Assembly (NCBI RefSeq): GCF_963575615.1
Contig: NZ_CAUYTL010000002.1
Location: 179,640 to 243,639 of the forward strand
Reading direction: 5' to 3'
Length of the DNA: 64,000 nt
Source of the DNA: Listeria_A hofi
Lineage (GTDB): Bacteria; Bacillota; Bacilli; Lactobacillales; Listeriaceae
Below the pieces are notes generated by a model. That model had not been told where the DNA came from, did no database searches, and saw only the letters and a list, made by a program, of their open reading frames with translations. A program made the position numbers and the translations under genes. Below are positions 52,557-61,428 of the stretch, in pieces (within the stretch, counting starts at the first letter, position 1; each line of letters begins with the position of its first letter).

Positions 52557-53294
52557 ATGCTTAGCGAAAAAGGCCAAGTAAGAGATGTCTATGATGCTGT
52601 TGCCGATCCAACGAGGCGGAAAATACTTCAAATACTGAACGATGTAGAAGAATTGCCCTTATACGAAATAACGGTTCATTTTAATATGGGTCGCACAGCC
52701 GTCTCCAAGCATTTGGCTATTTTGAAAGAAGCCAATCTTGTGGTGGCGCGAAAAGTGGGACGTGAAACCAGATACCGGTTAAACGCCCAGCCATTACAGG
52801 AAATTCAAGACTGGGTATCGTATTACGAAGGATTTTGGAAAGAACGAATGTTAAAATTAAATCAATTATTGGAGGAACAAAACATGAAACCAGATGTATC
52901 ATTAGATTTTAAGTTCACAAGCTCAGTAGAAAAAGTATGGAACGCACTAACAGACTCAGATATGCTCGCGAAATGGATTTGGAATAACGACTTCAAGGCA
53001 GTTGTAGGGCATAAATTCCAATTCCGCGCAGAGCCTTCTGAATGGTGGGACGGCATTGTCAATTGCGAAGTCTTGAATATCGATGAGCCAAATTCAATCA
53101 CATATACGTGGGCAAGTGCTGGTGAAACGACTACAGTCACTTGGACAGTAACTAAAAATGCGGACGGCACCGTACAGTTACGCTTAGACCAAAGTGGCTT
53201 CAGCGAGGAAACAAAATCGCGTCCAGGTGCTATCGAGGGTGCGACCTACGCATGGACAGAGATGGGCAACAAGCTTGGCACCGTCTTGTCATAA
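52557..53294 (+). CDS. ArsR-type HTH regulator fused to an AHSA1/SRPBCC domain
   Basis: A 245-residue two-domain protein. Residues 1-90 are an ArsR-type winged helix (DAVADPTRRKILQIL, MGRTAVSKHLAILKEANLV, RKVGRETRYRLN); residues about 108-240 are an AHSA1-type SRPBCC ligand pocket (FKFTSSVEKVWNALTDSDMLAKWIW, ending MGNKLGTVL). Such fusions are probably repressors whose ligand binds in the SRPBCC cavity. AAAGGTGGTG precedes the ATG at 52557. Paired operators in its own promoter suggest autoregulation and perhaps control of the UvrA-like gene downstream. Confidence 0.85.
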   Translation: MLSEKGQVRDVYDAVADPTRRKILQILNDVEELPLYEITVHFNMGRTAVSKHLAILKEANLVVARKVGRETRYRLNAQPLQEIQDWVSYYEGFWKERMLKLNQLLEEQNMKPDVSLDFKFTSSVEKVWNALTDSDMLAKWIWNNDFKAVVGHKFQFRAEPSEWWDGIVNCEVLNIDEPNSITYTWASAGETTTVTWTVTKNADGTVQLRLDQSGFSEETKSRPGAIEGATYAWTEMGNKLGTVLS

Positions 53295-53303
53295 GTGAGT
53301 GAA

Positions 53304-53345
53304 CAGAGTGTGATTCTAAAAAATGGAATTACGCTCTTTCTTTGT
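53304..53345 (+). terminator. Terminator after the ArsR-AHSA1 gene
   Basis: AGAGTGTGATTC pairs with GAATTACGCTCT (wobble and one mismatch), followed by TTCTTT. Confidence 0.7.
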
Positions 53346-53438
53346 GAGGAGCTATTCGCAGTTGAACTTACATAATGAGATATGCGATAATTGTGTTTAA
53401 GCGTCATGACTAGATTGGAGAATGGAGAAGATACGCTA

Positions 53439-56400
53439 ATGAAAATAAATCAATTAATTGCGAACAATATTGATCATCTGGATACGGAATTACCAACAGA
53501 AAAATCGCTGGGAATCGCCGGATTATCTGGGTCAGGAAAAACGACTTTTTGCCAGACAATTGGTGAAGAATCTAAGAAACGTCTTGTATCGCTATTACCG
53601 AAAGCAGAATATCAATATCTATTTCCTGAAATTATGGATACGAATTTTAGTGCTATCAAAATGGAAGAGATGCCACTCGTACTTTTTTTAGGAAAGTCAT
53701 CTATTTCATCTAATCCGCGTTCTACGATTGGAACGCATACAGGCGTGTTTAAAGAAATTCGTGTCACGATGGCAGAGAAATTTGACTTATCACCAGAGCT
53801 TTTTTCGTTTAATAATGTGCTAGGTTGGTGTACTGGCTGTAAAGGGCGCGGAAGTAATAGTAATGTGACTTGTAAAAAGTGCGGTGGAAAACGCTTTAAC
53901 CCTGAAGTTGAGACGTATAAAATCGAATTATTAGGAAGCGAGCATAGCATTTCGGATGTGAATAATTTAAGTATGGAAACGTTGCTCTCACTTAAAGAAG
54001 AATTAAATCTAAGCGAAGGCAAGCAACATATCTTGCAAAATATTATTAACATGAATATCGGTTATTTAACGCTAAACCGCATTATGGGAACGCTATCTGG
54101 TGGCGAATTAACGCGTCTTTATTTGGCCGAATTTATGGCGACAAGCGAAAACACGGTTATTATTATTGATGAAATCTCGGTTGGCTTAGATCACCAAACC
54201 TTGTTGAAAATTCTAGAACAAATTAAACAGCTGGGCTATAAAAATCAAATTTGGCTAATTGATCATTCCGACACAGTACTCGATGCGACGGATGAGCAAC
54301 TGTTTTTCGGCCCAGGAAGTGGAAAATACGGTGGGAAATTAGTAGAAGAATCACCGCGACCAGCACCAGTTCATGTGGGAATAAATCAGGAAACGCCTAT
54401 GGAATATTATCAATTTAAAGACCTTCATTGCCGCAATATTCAAATGGAGGAAATAGAGATTCCCCAAAACAGGCTTGTTACGTTTACCGGTGAATCCGGA
54501 TGTGGGAAATCGACGCTAGTAAACGAATGTATCGCAAAAGATTTCTTAAAACGCTACCCGAAAGATAAGTTAGTTATGGTTGGGCAAAATCGCAATCAAT
54601 CGATTACAAGCCGTTCCACTGTCGCAACTTTCCTTGATATTAAGAAAAAACTGACGAAATATACCGATGACATCGACGCAATTTTTGAACGTTCAATTGA
54701 GGATATTATTGACGAGTTACCAAAACAAGATCTTGCGCACAAACGTTTGAGCCTACTGATAAAATTAGGTTTGGGCTATTTGACGCTAGAGAGAAAAACA
54801 CAGACACTGTCCACAGGAGAATTCCAGTGTGTACACTTAGTTTCAGAACTGTTTTCGGGTTCTAAAAATCCACATACACTATTCATTTTTGACGAACCAT
54901 CTAAGGGGTTGTCCCAAAATATTCTAAACCAGTTTATTGACAGTATTCGAGTGATTTTGCAAGATGAATCAGTTTCTATGGTAATGATTGAGCATAATGA
55001 TTATATGCTAGATGCCTCCGATTTCATTGTGGATTTTGGAAAAAGGCAAGTCGAGCCGGTCGAAAAATTGGATATTGTGACACATGAAGCGTTTTATCGG
55101 CAGAAAGATGGAGAGGCTAGTATACAGCCCGCGCCTATTACATCTACGTTAAAAGAACAAACAGGCATTCACTATCTGGAAAAAGATCATATGGCCTATT
55201 TCAAAAACGCAGAAAACATTTATAAAGGCGGAATTCTAAAAAGTCTATCATCCATGGCCCGCTTAATTTACGGCGAGTTTGAATCAGAAAAAATCGCACC
55301 TGTAGTCGCAATTGATTTGGAACGGCATTTGTATAGTCAATACAGTTTTCTTTTTGAGATGGGTGGGCTAATTAATCATATTGTGGCAGCGCATCCGACC
55401 AATAAGGATACAAGAAGCTTTGATTTTTATTCAGCAGATAATCATTGTCCTTACTGCTCTGGCCGACGCGTCATTGAAAAATTTGATTTTGAGGTCGTTA
55501 TTCAAGACGGTAACGCACCATTTTGGGAAGGCATGTTGCACCCAGAAGTTATGAAAGTCTTAGAATTTTTCCAGTTCCAGAAGATTGAATTTTTGTTTGA
55601 AGAAATAAAAAACGAACTTGGTCATGATTTAAGCAAGCCGTACAATCAACTGACAGAAGCTGAAAAACACACATTTTTATACGGTTACTGGGAGAAATCG
55701 TTTTATGATAAAGCTGGTAAGGCAACGAGAACGTGGCAAGGATTTAATCAAATTATCGGTCGCTACATCGTGATTTCCAAATCAGTTATTAAAGAACAAA
55801 TGAAGGAAACACGTGAGATGGTAACTTGCCCGATTTGTGAAGGAAGCGTTCTAGGACATCATAAACAATTAATGTTTGGCGAGATAGACATTCGTGAATT
55901 AATTCAGCAGCCAGTTGACCAAGTAATTGCAACAGTCGGTGCGCTTCCAGAACTTGAGCGGGTAAAGGAAATCGTTGGCGGAGACATGCCACTAACAGAA
56001 GACGTCTCCTTATTACCACGCGAACAACAAGTTGCTTTAAAAATGCTAGAACTAGAGCAAGCCAGCTTTGTTGGTTATGAAATGGTATTACAAAACGCGA
56101 TTCCATTTTGGGATAAAATAGAGCGCAATATTGTAGCTATGAGCAAGAAAAACCAAGTGACTATTTGTGATTTTGCCAATATAAACGAGACGCGAGAAAT
56201 GATTATCGATTCCTATTTCGTCAATGGTAAATACAAAAAACTAACCTATGTCTATGAAGCATTTGGCTACAAAAAAATCGTCACGCAAATAAATAAGGTG
56301 AAAAAAGCCCAATCATGCCCGTTCTGTAAAGGAAAGAAAATTATTTCCGAAGATGGACTGCATGACGGCGTTCAAAAGTTATCCATACCGTGCGTGACGT

Positions 56401-56609
56401 GCTCTGCTACAGGCATTAACGATGAGGGGTTAAAAGAAGTTGTGGAAGGCGTCAAAGTCGGAACATGGCTGACAGGAAAAGTGCGCGATGTGGTGGCAGA
56501 AGAGTCATTCACAGATGCAGTTGCTGACATTCTAATTTTCAATCGCATCCGCGAGTTAAATAAACAAGAAATGATGGCCGTTTACGAATGTCTAGAACAA
56601 AATAACTAA
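53439..56609 (+). CDS. UvrA-like double ABC ATPase with rearranged domains
   Basis: A 1056-residue UvrA-family protein, distinct from housekeeping UvrA. Order: Walker A GLSGSGKTT (about 28-36), zinc module C131, C134, C145, C148, signature LSGGE (219), Walker B IIIDEISVGLD (241); second Walker A GESGCGKST (351), atypical signature LSTGE (456), Walker B FIFDEPSKGL (481). The remaining 500 residues contain CPYC (669), a stretch like UvrA's first zinc region (LYGYWEKSF..., then CPIC at 796) and a CPFC...CVTC pair (959-987). In standard UvrA these regions lie inside the first ATPase half. ATG 53439 follows GGAGAAG. The role may be drug protection or DNA surveillance. Confidence 0.78.
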   Translation: MKINQLIANNIDHLDTELPTEKSLGIAGLSGSGKTTFCQTIGEESKKRLVSLLPKAEYQYLFPEIMDTNFSAIKMEEMPLVLFLGKSSISSNPRSTIGTHTGVFKEIRVTMAEKFDLSPELFSFNNVLGWCTGCKGRGSNSNVTCKKCGGKRFNPEVETYKIELLGSEHSISDVNNLSMETLLSLKEELNLSEGKQHILQNIINMNIGYLTLNRIMGTLSGGELTRLYLAEFMATSENTVIIIDEISVGLDHQTLLKILEQIKQLGYKNQIWLIDHSDTVLDATDEQLFFGPGSGKYGGKLVEESPRPAPVHVGINQETPMEYYQFKDLHCRNIQMEEIEIPQNRLVTFTGESGCGKSTLVNECIAKDFLKRYPKDKLVMVGQNRNQSITSRSTVATFLDIKKKLTKYTDDIDAIFERSIEDIIDELPKQDLAHKRLSLLIKLGLGYLTLERKTQTLSTGEFQCVHLVSELFSGSKNPHTLFIFDEPSKGLSQNILNQFIDSIRVILQDESVSMVMIEHNDYMLDASDFIVDFGKRQVEPVEKLDIVTHEAFYRQKDGEASIQPAPITSTLKEQTGIHYLEKDHMAYFKNAENIYKGGILKSLSSMARLIYGEFESEKIAPVVAIDLERHLYSQYSFLFEMGGLINHIVAAHPTNKDTRSFDFYSADNHCPYCSGRRVIEKFDFEVVIQDGNAPFWEGMLHPEVMKVLEFFQFQKIEFLFEEIKNELGHDLSKPYNQLTEAEKHTFLYGYWEKSFYDKAGKATRTWQGFNQIIGRYIVISKSVIKEQMKETREMVTCPICEGSVLGHHKQLMFGEIDIRELIQQPVDQVIATVGALPELERVKEIVGGDMPLTEDVSLLPREQQVALKMLELEQASFVGYEMVLQNAIPFWDKIERNIVAMSKKNQVTICDFANINETREMIIDSYFVNGKYKKLTYVYEAFGYKKIVTQINKVKKAQSCPFCKGKKIISEDGLHDGVQKLSIPCVTCSATGINDEGLKEVVEGVKVGTWLTGKVRDVVAEESFTDAVADILIFNRIRELNKQEMMAVYECLEQNN

Positions 56610-56610
56610 G

Positions 56611-56658
56611 AAAAGCCTCGTGTCACCGACTTTGATTAGTCAGACACGGGGCTTTATG
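56611..56658. terminator. Bidirectional terminator after the UvrA-like gene
   Basis: AAAGCCTCGTGTC pairs with GACACGGGGCTTT (one wobble pair). Confidence 0.88.
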
Positions 56659-56663
56659 ACTTT

Positions 56664-56951
56664 TTAGAAGAGCGTCAAGAAATAAATAATGACATAAACA
56701 ACACCAATGATTGCTGGAATAATGGAAGCCATCATCAGGAAAATCTGATACATCGGTTTGCGTTTCATCTGCATTCCCTTAATGCTCAAATAAAATCCAA
56801 GACAGCCACAACTGCCCATTAGAATTGCGACGATAAACAGCAGACTTTCAGGCCATGCCACATTATACATAAAATATAAACAAATATAGCCAAACAAGAT
56901 AAATAAAATATTAATATCAACAAGCGCTTTCCATTTTTCATTTTTAGGCAT
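56664..56951 (-). CDS. Small membrane protein, unknown
   Basis: A 95-residue protein with three membrane helices (about 10-30, 33-55, 69-92) and a basic loop (KGMQMKRKP). I do not recognise the family. AGGAG lies upstream of the ATG at a somewhat long spacing. It is convergent with the UvrA-like gene and shares its terminator. Confidence 0.65.
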   Translation of the reverse strand: MPKNEKWKALVDINILFILFGYICLYFMYNVAWPESLLFIVAILMGSCGCLGFYLSIKGMQMKRKPMYQIFLMMASIIPAIIGVVYVIIYFLTLF

Positions 56952-57069
56952 ATTCGCGACAACTCCTTACACAAGCAAGTATAGCTAAAATAGATGACTT
57001 ATGCAAATCGATAGATGTAAATGACGATAACATTATTATGTAAACAAAAATGGTTTTGAAAACTTTTCC

Positions 57070-57098
57070 CTGACATTTTGGTCATTTTCATTTATAAT
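57070..57098 (+). promoter_or_regulatory. Promoter of the coiled-coil protein and murB genes
   Basis: CTGACA (57070-57075), 17-base spacer, TATAAT (57093-57098). Confidence 0.65.
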
Positions 57099-57138
57099 GA
57101 AAGAATAGGTACAGAATTGCTGATTGAAGGTGATATTG

Positions 57139-57978
57139 ATGGTAAATAAGAATCCGAAAGTGTATAAAAAAATGTTAGAGAACAATCATACATTGCCATA
57201 CAAAGTCCGCGTAGACGGGAACTTATATGAAGTGATTGTCTATTCCATGCTTGGAAAAATTGCGGGCATTATTGTTGCTAATCTAGATGGTCTGACCGTC
57301 AATCGGGACATAGCCGAAAGAGTAATTATAGAGGTTCAAAAATATAGTTTTTACTTTGACTACTTAAAAAAGCGTACGCAAATCATGAAAGAGCGGGACA
57401 GCGTTACAGCAGAGCGTATCGAGGGCGTGCAACGAATTTTGAATGAAAAAGGGCTCTTTGGTGAGAAATTTCAGTCGGAAATAGATGAATTGAATTTAGC
57501 GCTCGAGGTTTACAAGCAACAACAACGCAAATTAGATATTTATCAAGAGGACATCGCGCTTTTGAATGAAAAGGTGGAAGCGCAACAGGAAATTTTGGAA
57601 GAGGATTGGAATCATGCGGAGGATTTGTCGCTCGCTTATGCTATAGCAGCGTATGGCCAAAGCCTTTACTTAGAGAAAACACGTGATACGCGTAAAAAAA
57701 TGTTGAAGTGGACACAATTGCACGGTAAGATGCTACCTGCTGATCAGCGCCGTGCTTTATCGAAATTAGCCTTTGTTCTTAGTGAAGCCCAAGCAGGCCA
57801 CATTTTTGAACAAATTATTTCGTTAATACCAATGCTTGAAAATGATTTGAACTTGAACCCGAATCAGGATATTCCAGCTCGTGTAAAGGATTATGGCAAG
57901 GCGTATGAAGCTCACTGCCGCGTGTACGAGCCGCCAATGGATAAGATTAGACCTTTAATTCGAAATAAGAAAGCCTAG
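57139..57978 (+). CDS. Coiled-coil cytoplasmic protein of unknown function
   Basis: A 279-residue soluble protein that I do not recognise. Residues 1-75 look globular (KVRVDGNLYEVIVYSMLGKIAGIIV, a beta-hairpin-like start); 75-165 are predicted coiled coil (RTQIMKERDSVTAERIEGVQ, then ELNLALEVYKQQQRKLDIYQ); the C-terminal 110 residues are helical. ATG 57139 is supported by GAAGGTGAT. murB follows 25 bases after the stop, so it may be co-transcribed with a cell-wall gene. Confidence 0.6.
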   Translation: MVNKNPKVYKKMLENNHTLPYKVRVDGNLYEVIVYSMLGKIAGIIVANLDGLTVNRDIAERVIIEVQKYSFYFDYLKKRTQIMKERDSVTAERIEGVQRILNEKGLFGEKFQSEIDELNLALEVYKQQQRKLDIYQEDIALLNEKVEAQQEILEEDWNHAEDLSLAYAIAAYGQSLYLEKTRDTRKKMLKWTQLHGKMLPADQRRALSKLAFVLSEAQAGHIFEQIISLIPMLENDLNLNPNQDIPARVKDYGKAYEAHCRVYEPPMDKIRPLIRNKKA

Positions 57979-58003
57979 AAATGGCGTAAGAAAGGTAAGG
58001 CTC

Positions 58004-58918
58004 ATGTATATAACTCAAATAGTAGAACAGTTAAAACAAGAAATTCCAACACTTATCGTAAAGGTAGAAGAGGATTTGGCACCGTACACGTTTACAAAAA
58101 CAGGCGGAAAAGCGGATCTTTTTGTGATGCCTACGAGTCATGATCTAGCCGCGAAAACGATCGCTTTTGCTCATGCCAATCAGATTCCGTTAACGATTCT
58201 TGGCAATGGCTCGAACCTGATTATTAAGGACGGAGGTATTCGTGGTATTGTCATGTACTTGGATGCACTCCACGCTATCAAACGAGAGGGCACGAAAGTC
58301 ATTGCTGGTTGCGGTGCAAAGATTATTGATGTATCTCGTTTTGCGCTGGACGAATCACTCAGCGGTTTAGAATTCGCTTGTGGGATTCCAGGTTCTGTTG
58401 GTGGTGCGCTGTATATGAATGCAGGTGCGTACGGCGGTGAGATATCGGACGTTCTCATTGAAGCGACTGTCCTCACAGTGACCGGAGAACTGCTTCACCT
58501 AAAAAAAGATCAACTAGAGGCAAAATATCGTCGAAGTTCTATCGCAGATCAACATTACATCGTGCTAGAGGCAGTTTTTGAACTAGAATTAGCTGATAAA
58601 CAAGCCATCCGCCTAAAAATGGACGAACTAACAGAAATGCGTGAATCAAAACAACCATTAGAATATCCTTCATGCGGTAGTGTTTTCAAACGCCCGCCAG
58701 GTCATTTTGCTGGAAAACTAATTCAAGAAGCTGGTTTGCAAGGTTATCAAATCGGTGGCGCGCAAGTCTCGATGAAGCATGCGGGCTTTATTGTAAATAT
58801 TGACCATGCAACAGCAACGGACTACATGGAATTGATTGCACATGTCCAAAAGATTGTGTTAGAACAATCAGGTATCTTGTTAGAAACAGAAGTTAAGATT
58901 ATTGGGGAAGATAAGTAA
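58004..58918 (+). CDS. murB: UDP-N-acetylenolpyruvoylglucosamine reductase MurB
   Basis: An FAD enzyme completing UDP-N-acetylmuramate in the cytoplasm. FAD-binding segments are TKTGGKADLFVMP, ILGNGSNLIIKDGG and GLEFACGIPGSVGGALYMNAGAYGGE; the substrate part has the catalytic serine in PSCGSVFKRPPGHFAGKLI. The 304-residue length is typical of the Gram-positive type. GAAAGGTAAGG precedes the ATG. A terminator follows. Confidence 0.96.
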   Translation: MYITQIVEQLKQEIPTLIVKVEEDLAPYTFTKTGGKADLFVMPTSHDLAAKTIAFAHANQIPLTILGNGSNLIIKDGGIRGIVMYLDALHAIKREGTKVIAGCGAKIIDVSRFALDESLSGLEFACGIPGSVGGALYMNAGAYGGEISDVLIEATVLTVTGELLHLKKDQLEAKYRRSSIADQHYIVLEAVFELELADKQAIRLKMDELTEMRESKQPLEYPSCGSVFKRPPGHFAGKLIQEAGLQGYQIGGAQVSMKHAGFIVNIDHATATDYMELIAHVQKIVLEQSGILLETEVKIIGEDK

Positions 58919-58921
58919 GCC

Positions 58922-58960
58922 GAAATCTCTTTAGCCGCTGGGTTAGAGAGATTTTTTTAT
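58922..58960 (+). terminator. Terminator after murB
   Basis: AAATCTCTTTAGCC pairs with GGTTAGAGAGATTT (one mismatch), followed by T. Confidence 0.88.
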
Positions 58961-59036
58961 TTGTAGGTTAAGGCATGCATGGCGAATCATTTTTTGTTAC
59001 AATAGAGGGAGTTAAAAACAAGAGGAGGACGACATT

Positions 59037-60077
59037 TTGGACGCTTTAACCAAATTATTTTACAATCGCAGTTTTCGGCGTGTGCTCGTATTTGTCATTA
59101 TCGCCGTTATCCTGTATCTACTTAGAAGCATGATTGATATTATCTTGCTGACGTTCATTTTTTCTTTCCTCATTAATAGGTTAGAGAATTTTATTTTGAA
59201 ACGTATTTCTATCTATCGAAAAATTATCGTTATTATCCTGTATGCGTTTATAGCAATAGGTATTGCATTGTTGATAGTGAAATATATTCCGATGTTAATT
59301 GAGCAGCTGGACCAACTTATTCGTTCTATCAATCATTTTTACACGAAACCAAGTAATAATGAGACGGTAAACTATATTATGGGACTTGCGAAAGAATTTG
59401 AAATAACGAAATATGCGAACGATGGCATTCAGTTCTTATTCACGTACTTAGCGAATATCGGTGTTGTTGCGATGAATACGTTTATTGCGCTCATTTTAAG
59501 CTTGTTTTTCTCGCTTGGAAAAGAGCAGCTGATTTTGTTCACTAGCAAGTTTGGCCAAAGTAAAGTTGCTTTCATTTATGACGAGGTGAAATATTTCGGA
59601 TCAAAATTCAATGAGACGTTTGGTAAAGTTATCGAAGCGCAGTTCATGATTGCTTTAGTAAACTGTGTTTTAACAACGATTGCACTTTGGATTATGGGAT
59701 TCCCACAACTATTTTCACTTGCCATTATGGTTTTCCTATTAGGACTTATTCCGGTAGCAGGGGTTATCATCTCGATGATACCGCTAACGATTATTGCCTA
59801 CACAATCGGTGGCGTGAACTATATTTTGATTATCTTGGTGCTAGTCGTTGTAATTCATGCATTAGAGTCATATGTATTGAATCCGAAACTGATGTCAGCT
59901 AAAACAGATTTACCAGTTTTCTATACATTCATCGTGTTGATTTTCTCCGAGCATTTCTTCGGGATTTGGGGCTTAATTGTCGGTATTCCGGTATTCATGT
60001 TCTTCCTAGATGTGCTGGGAGTTATTAGCAAAGATGAAGTGATGGTACATCCAGATCATAAAATAATAGACAAGTAG
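59037..60077 (+). CDS. AI-2E family membrane transporter
   Basis: A 346-residue membrane protein with about eight helices, of the AI-2E (TqsA/YdbI-like) family; members export varied solutes or ions and the name does not prove quorum-signal transport. Family landmarks are FNETFGKVIEAQFMIALVN, LLGLIPVAGVIISMIP and YVLNPKLMSAKTDLPVF. The start is TTG after AGAGGAGGACG. A terminator follows. Confidence 0.85.
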   Translation: MDALTKLFYNRSFRRVLVFVIIAVILYLLRSMIDIILLTFIFSFLINRLENFILKRISIYRKIIVIILYAFIAIGIALLIVKYIPMLIEQLDQLIRSINHFYTKPSNNETVNYIMGLAKEFEITKYANDGIQFLFTYLANIGVVAMNTFIALILSLFFSLGKEQLILFTSKFGQSKVAFIYDEVKYFGSKFNETFGKVIEAQFMIALVNCVLTTIALWIMGFPQLFSLAIMVFLLGLIPVAGVIISMIPLTIIAYTIGGVNYILIILVLVVVIHALESYVLNPKLMSAKTDLPVFYTFIVLIFSEHFFGIWGLIVGIPVFMFFLDVLGVISKDEVMVHPDHKIIDK

Positions 60078-60082
60078 GCTAG

Positions 60083-60124
60083 AACTGGGAAGGTTGGTCA
60101 AGCAATTTTCCCAGTTTTTTTTAA
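60083..60124 (+). terminator. Terminator after the AI-2E family gene
   Basis: AACTGGGAA pairs with TTCCCAGTT, followed by a run of T. Confidence 0.85.
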
Positions 60125-60140
60125 TGGAGGTAAGAAGAGT

Positions 60141-61409
60141 ATGAGTCGTTATTTAGTAGTAGTTTCATTAGATGCATTGGGAGCAGAGGACTTGGAGGAT
60201 ATAGCGGATTTACCGACGCTTGCTTTCTTAAAGGAAAATGGAGCTCATGTGGCGAAAGTGGAAACGATTTATCCTTCGCTAACATATCCAGCACACACGA
60301 CACTTGTGACGGGACATTACCCAAGAAAACACGGAATTGTAAATAATACAAAAATACAGCCTAGAAAAGCATCCCCAGACTGGTTTTGGTACCGAGATGC
60401 AATTAAAGTTCCGACATTATACGATGCTGCGAAACAAGCAGGTCTTACAACGGCGGCTTTTTTATGGCCTGTGGCAGCGCGGAGTTCGATTGATTATAAT
60501 ATTGCAGAGATTTTTCCAAACCGGTTTTGGTTGAGTCAAGTGATGGTATCATTGTGGGGGAGCTCACCAGGATTTTTAATGGACATGAATCGACGTTTCG
60601 GAAAATTACGACGAGGAATTGCCCAGCCAGAATTAGATGATTTTTTGATTGCTGCAGTGGAGGATACGATTTTGCGAAAGAAACCAAATTTGGTATTGGC
60701 ACACTTTGTAGATATGGATAGTATGCGGCATGCGCACGGTGTAAAGTCGCAGGACGCGCAAGATGCACTGAAACGTCATGATACGCGGTTGGCTAGAATA
60801 ATCGAAGCTACCAAACGAAACGGTACATATGAAGAGACTGTGTTTGTCGTGTTGGGCGATCATTATCAAATAGACGTACACTCGGCGATTCAACTTAATG
60901 TTTTGTTTGCGGGACAAGGCTGGCTTACTCTGAAGCAAGATAAAATTGTTGCATGGGAAGTTTATGCCAAAAGTTGTGACGGCTCATGCTATATTTATAC
61001 AAAGGGAACGGTGGACCTTGCAGAAATTCAGTCACTTCTTGAAGGTCAGGAAGGTATCGAACAAATTTTTGATCAGGAAGAGGCCATAGCATTTGGCGCA
61101 GATAAAACGTGCACTCTCATGCTTGAAGCAAAGGCTGGCTATTATTTTAAAGATAATGCTGTTGGTGAAGTGATGCAGCGAGTAATGTCTGGTGATATCG
61201 GAAATCCTGACTCTTACCGAGCCGTTCATGGTTATTCTCCGCAGAAGCCGAATTATGCGACAACAATGATTGCATTTGGTAAGGGGATAAAGAGTGGGAC
61301 TGTGATTCCAAGAGCGCGCCTCATTGATGAAGCACCAACATTCGCAGCGATTTTGAATCTTGACTTACCTAATACAGAAGGAACGATTATAGAAGCTATT
61401 TTTGACTAA
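60141..61409 (+). CDS. Alkaline-phosphatase-superfamily phosphodiesterase (NPP-like)
   Basis: A 422-residue cytoplasmic enzyme, no signal peptide. The nucleophile threonine lies in IYPSLTYPAHTTLVTGHYP; metal ligands are in VVSLDALGAED, HFVDMDSMRHAHG and VLGDHYQ. These are the features of nucleotide pyrophosphatase/phosphodiesterases. The substrate is unknown. GGAGGTAAG precedes the ATG. The UMF1-type transporter gene follows after 19 bases, so an operon is likely. Confidence 0.87.
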   Translation: MSRYLVVVSLDALGAEDLEDIADLPTLAFLKENGAHVAKVETIYPSLTYPAHTTLVTGHYPRKHGIVNNTKIQPRKASPDWFWYRDAIKVPTLYDAAKQAGLTTAAFLWPVAARSSIDYNIAEIFPNRFWLSQVMVSLWGSSPGFLMDMNRRFGKLRRGIAQPELDDFLIAAVEDTILRKKPNLVLAHFVDMDSMRHAHGVKSQDAQDALKRHDTRLARIIEATKRNGTYEETVFVVLGDHYQIDVHSAIQLNVLFAGQGWLTLKQDKIVAWEVYAKSCDGSCYIYTKGTVDLAEIQSLLEGQEGIEQIFDQEEAIAFGADKTCTLMLEAKAGYYFKDNAVGEVMQRVMSGDIGNPDSYRAVHGYSPQKPNYATTMIAFGKGIKSGTVIPRARLIDEAPTFAAILNLDLPNTEGTIIEAIFD

Positions 61410-61428
61410 GTAAAGGGGATACGTCTAG

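Noticed and set aside
53439..56609. Housekeeping excinuclease UvrA
   Set aside because: The domain order differs, the UvrB-binding region is not where expected, and uvrB is not adjacent.
59037..60077. Specific autoinducer-2 exporter
   Set aside because: The AI-2E family name is historical; the sequence supports only a broad membrane transporter family.
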